Below are positions 6,068-8,269 of a stretch of DNA of 8,269 nucleotides, in pieces (the stretch's first letter is position 1; each line of letters opens with the position of its first letter). The position numbers were made by a program, and so were the translations under genes. The stretch comes from Candidatus Saccharimonadota bacterium (GTDB lineage Bacteria; Patescibacteriota; Saccharimonadia; Saccharimonadales; SZUA-47). The DNA is taken from the NCBI GenBank assembly GCA_017993025.1, contig JAGONL010000034.1:1-8269 (forward strand). The letters run 5' to 3'. The notes under the pieces were generated by a model. It searched no databases, was not told the DNA's origin, and worked only from the letters and a program-made list of their open reading frames with translations.

Positions 6068-6670
6068 TTACTGTGAAGATCCTACGAAGTCAGAACTATT
6101 TGCTATAACTTCTGTGCTAAGTCTGGGGTGCGGCTTGCTTCCTTCAGCAATCATTTCTGCGTCTAATAGGCTCCCGTCAGTAAGTTCATCAAAGAATGTT
6201 CTTGTTCGTTCATTATCCTCATAGATACCTACCCTTACCTTTGTGGAATCTGCAGAGTCTAGGATTACAAGCACAGGACTACCGGCTTGTTTCATTCCAT
6301 GAGCCCAGGCAACGAAGTCATTTGCCAACGCCTGACGAGGGCTTTCTGTTTCATATATTTCTCGTAATCCACTGTCGTAATATTTGTGTTCTATAAACAT
6401 TCTGGGTCGTACTTTATAACCTTCGGCTTCTGTACTAATGGCTGTTCTTCCTACAGCTTGTGTAGGAGTAGCTATTTCAATTAGTCTTCTCTCGATTGTA
6501 GTAGGCTCTGTAAGAGGCCAGTCTTCTCCTAATTCGGTGCCGTCAAGTCTTGGATTAACCGCATTTATTACAGCTAAACTAATTGCACTAAGTTCCTGAG
6601 CAGTTGATGCTATATCAGTTTCCAGTTGTTGTCGGGCTTCAACAAGCCCAGAACTATCCAAAGTTGTCAT
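6068..6670 (-). CDS. hypothetical protein, 200 aa, unrecognised family
   Basis: I do not recognise the family. No signal peptide or membrane segment is visible. Residues 8-38 form an amphipathic helix. A middle part (about 88-160) looks alpha/beta, with predicted strands MFIEHKYYDS and SPVLVILDSA separated by a helix (RQALANDFVAWAHGMKQAG). The last 20 residues are Ser-rich. The ATG at 6670 is chosen because a promoter almost the same as that of the 309-aa gene lies immediately upstream, again without a Shine-Dalgarno. The gene sits 127 bp upstream of the GNAT gene, which has its own -10 box. The shared promoter suggests co-regulation with the 309-aa gene, although the two proteins show no obvious similarity. 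Confidence 0.75.
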   Translation of the reverse strand: MTTLDSSGLVEARQQLETDIASTAQELSAISLAVINAVNPRLDGTELGEDWPLTEPTTIERRLIEIATPTQAVGRTAISTEAEGYKVRPRMFIEHKYYDSGLREIYETESPRQALANDFVAWAHGMKQAGSPVLVILDSADSTKVRVGIYEDNERTRTFFDELTDGSLLDAEMIAEGSKPHPRLSTEVIANSSDFVGSSQ

Positions 6671-6676
6671 TAAATT

Positions 6677-6705
6677 ATACTAACATATAAGATACAACTG
6701 GTCAA
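6677..6705 (-). promoter_or_regulatory. promoter of the 200-aa gene, like that at 1150-1178
   Basis: TTGACC (6705-6700), a 17-nt spacer, then TAGTAT (6682-6677) preceded by TGT, ending 6 nt before the ATG at 6670. An overlapping perfect TATAAT at 6679-6674 would need a 20-nt spacer. ATATTGACCA and TATGTTA.TATAA are shared with the promoter at 1150-1178. Confidence 0.55.
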
Positions 6706-6727
6706 TATTTGGCGGAGTCATCAAATT

Positions 6728-6752
6728 AAAAAAACCATCGCATTGGATGGTT
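6728..6752 (-). terminator. intrinsic terminator, minus strand
   Basis: AACCATC (6733-6739) and GATGGTT (6746-6752) form a 7-bp stem with a 6-nt loop. On the minus strand a run of seven T follows (6734-6728, overlapping the stem by two). It lies just beyond a degenerate tRNA 3' end (6761-6779), as expected if a minus-strand tRNA gene once ended there. Today it may protect the 200-aa gene from read-through. Confidence 0.75.
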
Positions 6753-6760
6753 CCCTAATT

Positions 6761-6779
6761 TGGCGGGCCTACCGGATTT
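6761..6779 (-). pseudogene. degenerate tRNA 3'-end-like sequence
   Basis: TGGCGGGCCTACCGGATTT matches the start of the tRNA-Asp region (TGGCGGGCCCGACCGGATTT, 7034-7053) except for one missing and one changed base. On the minus strand it reads as a T-arm half, acceptor strand and CCA. The rest of a tRNA is not recognisable upstream (6780-6850), so it is a fragment. Confidence 0.45.
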
Positions 6780-6842
6780 ATCAGGCTTAGAATACAAAAT
6801 AGCCCAACAATATCAGTTGAGCGTGAGCAGAATTATATTTGA

Positions 6843-6866
6843 GTCGCTTTCTGGCGGGCCGTGGCC
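6843..6866. repeat. GTTGCTTTC..GGC repeat, copy c
   Basis: GTCGCTTTCTGGCGGGC is the partner of copy b (5994-6017). The TGGCGGGC portion coincides with the tRNA-like 3' end at 6852. Confidence 0.5.
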
Positions 6867-6873
6867 GGATTTG
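6852..6873 (-). pseudogene. second degenerate tRNA 3'-end-like sequence
   Basis: TGGCGGGC at 6852-6859 and CCGGATTTG at 6865-6873 match the tRNA-Asp 3' end with altered spacing. It overlaps repeat copies at 6843-6866 and 6864-6887. No cloverleaf can be drawn. Confidence 0.4.
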
Positions 6874-6887
6874 CCTGGGGTCGAGCA
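6864..6887. repeat. 24-bp perfect repeat, copy 2
   Basis: This is identical to 5372-5395. Its last bases (GGTCGAGCA) form the left arm of a hairpin at 6879-6902, which is not conserved at copy 1. Confidence 0.85.
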
Positions 6888-6902
6888 CAAAATGTGCTGA
6901 CC
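6879..6902. repeat. 10-bp hairpin with one bulge
   Basis: GGTC plus AGCACA (with a bulged G at 6883) pair with TGTGCT plus GACC around the loop AAA. No T run follows. Possible nearby pairings, CCCCA (6910-6914) with TGGGG (6932-6936) and CAGTGC (6950-6955) with GCACTG (6962-6967), make 6850-6995 a candidate structured element. Confidence 0.55.
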
Positions 6903-6969
6903 TATTCCACCCCAACTCACGTTGCTCGTTCTGGGGCTACGGGGCGGCCAGTGCACGTATGGCACTGTC

Positions 6970-6993
6970 GTTCAAATCCGGTCTGCCCTACCA
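6970..6993 (+). pseudogene. tRNA 3'-end remnant, plus strand
   Basis: GTTCAAATCCGGTC is identical to the T-arm of the minus-strand tRNA-Asp. CTGCCCT (6983-6989), an A and CCA (6991-6993) complete an acceptor-like end. The 5' T-stem strand (TGTCG) does not pair with CCGGT, and no acceptor 5' strand AGGGCAG is present upstream, so this is not an intact tRNA. Confidence 0.45.
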
Positions 6994-6995
6994 AT

Positions 6996-7032
6996 AAAAA
7001 AAGCCCCTGGTTTTATACCAGAGGCGTTTTTT
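6996..7032. terminator. bidirectional intrinsic terminator
   Basis: GCC-C-CTGG (7003-7010) pairs with CCAG-A-GGC (7018-7025), with one internal mismatch. Seven A precede it and six T follow (7027-7032). On the minus strand it directly follows tRNA-Asp and ends in seven T, the likely terminator of that gene. On the plus strand it follows the tRNA remnant. Confidence 0.85.
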
Positions 7033-7033
7033 A

Positions 7034-7110
7034 TGGCGGGCCCGACCGGATTTGAACCGGCGATCTCCTCCGTGACAGGGAGGCATGTTAGGCCACTACA
7101 CCACGAGCCC
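7034..7110 (-). tRNA. tRNA-Asp (anticodon GUC)
   Basis: A complete cloverleaf of 74 nt plus encoded CCA. The acceptor GGGCTCG pairs with CGGGCCC (one G-T), with G73 and CCA (7036-7034) after it. The D-arm is GTGT/ACAT. The anticodon stem CCTCC/GGAGG encloses the loop CTGTCAC with anticodon GTC. The variable loop is AGATC, and the T-arm is GCCGG-TTCAAAT-CCGGT. It decodes aspartate codons GAC and GAU. A terminator follows at 6996-7032. Its 5' end abuts a long palindrome at 7113-7183, leaving no clear promoter. Confidence 0.95.
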
Positions 7111-7112
7111 TC

Positions 7113-7183
7113 GCAAACTTTGTTGCTTTTATGTGAACAAAAGACGTTACTTTTTTGTTCACAATCACTGCAATAAAGTTTGC
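7113..7183. repeat. 71-bp nested palindrome next to tRNA-Asp
   Basis: The outer arms are GCAAACTTTGTTGC (7113-7126) and GCAATAAAGTTTGC (7170-7183), 13 of 14 complementary, with a G-U in plus-strand RNA. The inner arms are TGTGAACAAAA (7132-7142) and TTTTGTTCACA (7153-7163), a perfect 11 bp with a 10-nt loop. An asymmetric internal loop separates them. TC flanks both sides. It begins 3 bp from the tRNA 5' end. It could be a MITE-like insertion or a structured leader; it is not a known terminator type. Confidence 0.85.
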
Positions 7184-7386
7184 TCGTCCTTTCGAGCCAA
7201 GAATCCCCTCTTGTCTCGATTGGCTACAAAGGGTAAACGTGTCACTTCGCTTAGACTTGCATAATAATACCATCCTAAGGTGTTAAAAACAACCCCATCC
7301 TCCCCCATAACCAAGTAGTTGCCCCTAAAGCCAATCAGCATAAAGCGAAAAAACCGAATTGGTGAGATGATTTTGGAGTGAGTCAT
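7165..7386 (-). CDS. doubtful small ORF, 73 aa
   Basis: ATG at 7386 and TGA at 7167-7165. The sequence is moderately protein-like (for example GEDGVVFNTLGWYYYASL), with no recognised domain. Against it: there is no Shine-Dalgarno, no -10 box close to the start as in the other genes, and the last six codons lie inside the palindrome at 7113-7183. It may be a decayed gene. Confidence 0.25.
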   Translation of the reverse strand: MTHSKIISPIRFFRFMLIGFRGNYLVMGEDGVVFNTLGWYYYASLSEVTRLPFVANRDKRGFLARKDEQTLLQ

Positions 7387-7398
7387 TGCCGAGGACTT

Positions 7399-7433
7399 GT
7401 CAAAAATACTTAATATTAGTATCTATTTTTGAC
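7399..7433. repeat. 10-bp inverted repeat, operator-like
   Basis: GTCAAAAATA (7399-7408) and TATTTTTGAC (7424-7433) are perfect inverted arms around a 15-nt AT-rich spacer with its own partial symmetry (ATACT...AGTAT). A TTGAC box faces outward on each side. It may be a regulator binding site or divergent promoter debris; it is too AT-rich for a terminator. Confidence 0.6.
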
Positions 7434-7510
7434 CGCTTGTCGTTCCGCAGGCACACTACAAAATTATTTCATCAATATCGCAGTTCTTTTTGCCCGCTGC
7501 GGTTCTTTTG

Positions 7511-7540
7511 ATAACTTTTGCAACTGTAGGGAAAAGTTAT
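7511..7540. repeat. 9-bp inverted repeat
   Basis: ATAACTTTT (7511-7519) and AAAAGTTAT (7532-7540) pair perfectly around a 12-nt loop. Function unknown. Confidence 0.6.
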
Positions 7541-7577
7541 GCGTGGGGTATAAGGGGCTGGCACTAGCACCTTTCTG

Positions 7578-7598
7578 TTGTGGCTCGAAAAGCCACAA
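7578..7598. repeat. 8-bp hairpin
   Basis: TTGTGGCT and AGCCACAA pair perfectly around CGAAA, followed by ACCAAACAAC and an A-rich tract ending in AAATTGT. The layout resembles 2297-2340. It lies 55 bp beyond the stop codon of the foldase gene (minus strand) but has no T run in that direction. Confidence 0.6.
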
Positions 7599-7652
7599 AC
7601 CAAACAACATAAAACAAAAAATTGTCTTAAACAGTTATAGTACTCAACTCTC

Positions 7653-8269
7653 TTATTCTGGCAAAGAAATATAAAGCCGGTAAGGTTTCTTATCCTTGAG
7701 ATCGTTCAGCGGCCCTGCTAAATCCTTGAGTTTAAAAATTATCCTAGCCCCTCGTGCACCATTTCCTACATTTTCCAAATTTTTTACTATCTCTAAAGCG
7801 TAACCAGAATCATAAGGGATAGCCTTAATCCCGGAGTACTGTCCAGGCTCAAGTTTCAACAGTGTATCCACGGTCTGTTGCGAAACATTACGGTTAGTAG
7901 GGTCAACTTCACCAAACTCTCCACCCGCTTCTCTGGTCAATTCCTCGTCTGAATACTCTTTGGCTATAACAGCAAAGTCTTCTCCTGCTTCAAGTCTCGC
8001 TAAAGCAGATTTAGCCCTATTTTCAGTATCACTATCCAGCGCCAATGTTACTTTTTGTACCATAAGTTCGTTAGATAAACTTCTCCTAAAATCGTCAATT
8101 GACCAGTTCCAATACTCACGTAACACGTCTTCAAAAATATCGTCACTACTGCCAAGTCGCTTCTGCTCTTTTGCTATTCTTATCTGCTCATCAATCTCCT
8201 GAGTCGACACACTAACACCCTTCTCTTCAGCTATCATTTTGGTATAAGCCAAATTTACTACATCATCTA
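7653..8269 (-). CDS. SurA/PpiC-like peptidylprolyl isomerase, C-terminal part
   Basis: The frame is open to the right edge, so the N-terminus with its presumed signal or membrane anchor lies outside; about 204 codons are visible. The first ~75 residues match a SurA/trigger-factor-like chaperone region (VSVSTQEIDEQI, then YWNWSIDDFRRSLSNELMVQKV). A parvulin-type rotamase region follows: ALARLEAGEDFAVIAKEYSDEE, GGEFGEVDP, LKLEPGQYSG, DSGYALEIVKN. Such proteins help exported proteins fold outside the membrane. Parvulins normally carry a His in an early ARHIL-type strand and another in the GYHI strand. Here the early strand is not recognisable, the later one reads GYALEI, and ARIIFKL appears after the domain near the C-terminus. 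It may thus be a chaperone with weak or no isomerase activity. It ends in TAA, with no classical terminator after it. Confidence 0.78.
   Translation of the reverse strand, partial: DDVVNLAYTKMIAEEKGVSVSTQEIDEQIRIAKEQKRLGSSDDIFEDVLREYWNWSIDDFRRSLSNELMVQKVTLALDSDTENRAKSALARLEAGEDFAVIAKEYSDEELTREAGGEFGEVDPTNRNVSQQTVDTLLKLEPGQYSGIKAIPYDSGYALEIVKNLENVGNGARGARIIFKLKDLAGPLNDLKDKKPYRLYISLPE

Larger units (their letters stand above)
6671..7033. other. intergenic region of 363 bp, repeat-rich and GC-rich
   Basis: No protein gene is supported. The region holds the 200-aa gene's promoter, one minus-strand terminator, three tRNA-like 3' ends (two minus, one plus), two repeat families, a 10-bp hairpin at 6879-6902 and a bidirectional terminator. 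GC content from 6850 to 6995 is clearly above the surrounding average. Confidence 0.7.
7111..7652. other. intergenic region of 542 bp with palindromes
   Basis: It lies between tRNA-Asp and the foldase gene. It contains the 71-bp palindrome, the doubtful 73-aa ORF and three dyads (7399-7433, 7511-7540, 7578-7598). No confident gene is seen. Confidence 0.6.

Noticed and set aside
6918..6993. Functional plus-strand tRNA
   Set aside because: The T-stem does not pair, the acceptor 5' strand is missing, and the 7-nt hairpin loop ACGTATG lacks U33.
6861..7176. Overlapping plus-strand ORFs across the tRNA-like region
   Set aside because: They run through repeats, a terminator and the antisense of tRNA-Asp, and have no start signals.
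7088..7273. Minus-strand ORF of 61 codons
   Set aside because: Overlaps tRNA-Asp and the palindrome.
7429..7674. Plus-strand ORF of 81 codons
   Set aside because: Starts with TTG, runs through two hairpins, has unusual Cys-rich composition and overlaps the end of the foldase gene.

Overview
The window looks like part of an AT-rich bacterial chromosome that uses the standard code, since TGA serves as a stop after genes at 2041 and 5054. Most of the proteins have no recognisable family. The mix of short lineage-specific proteins, an Nramp-related metal transporter and a SurA/PpiC-like foldase fits a Patescibacteria (CPR) genome, possibly Saccharibacteria. That assignment is inference from style only; there is no rRNA or marker gene to fix it.

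Layout. 111-1302: an unrecognised 309-aa gene on the minus strand. It is flanked by two copies of a 28-bp repeat and is probably interrupted near its 3' end by a shift in an A6 run. 1373-2041: a plus-strand gene with the residue pattern of a 2-oxoglutarate/Fe(II) dioxygenase. 2042-2403: no gene, several hairpins. 2404-3384: two minus-strand genes, a 113-aa protein with an internal tandem duplication and a 178-aa membrane-anchored acidic protein. 3571-4953: a plus-strand NRMT-type metal transporter, divergent from that pair. 5054-6670: three minus-strand genes, a small two-helix membrane protein, a GNAT acetyltransferase and an unknown 200-aa protein. 6671-7033: no gene; it holds a terminator, repeats, several degenerate sequences resembling tRNA 3' ends and a bidirectional terminator. 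7034-7110: an intact minus-strand tRNA-Asp(GUC) with encoded CCA. 7111-7652: a large nested palindrome against the tRNA 5' end, a doubtful small ORF and further dyads. 7653-8269: the C-terminal part of a PpiC/SurA-like protein running off the right edge.

Gene expression has a consistent look. Before at least five genes a -10 hexamer, often as an extended TGnTATAAT-like box, lies only 6-9 nt from the start codon, which suggests leaderless or nearly leaderless mRNAs. Only the 178-aa protein has a clear Shine-Dalgarno (AAGGAG). The two unknown genes at 211-1140 and 6068-6670 share an almost identical promoter (ATATTGACCA, 17-nt spacer, TGTTA[T/G]TAT), so they may be co-regulated.

No known defence or mobile system is recognisable. 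The features most worth following are the probable frameshift at 214-219, the repeat-bounded segments carrying the two co-promoted unknown genes, the tRNA-like repeat cluster and the palindrome beside tRNA-Asp.
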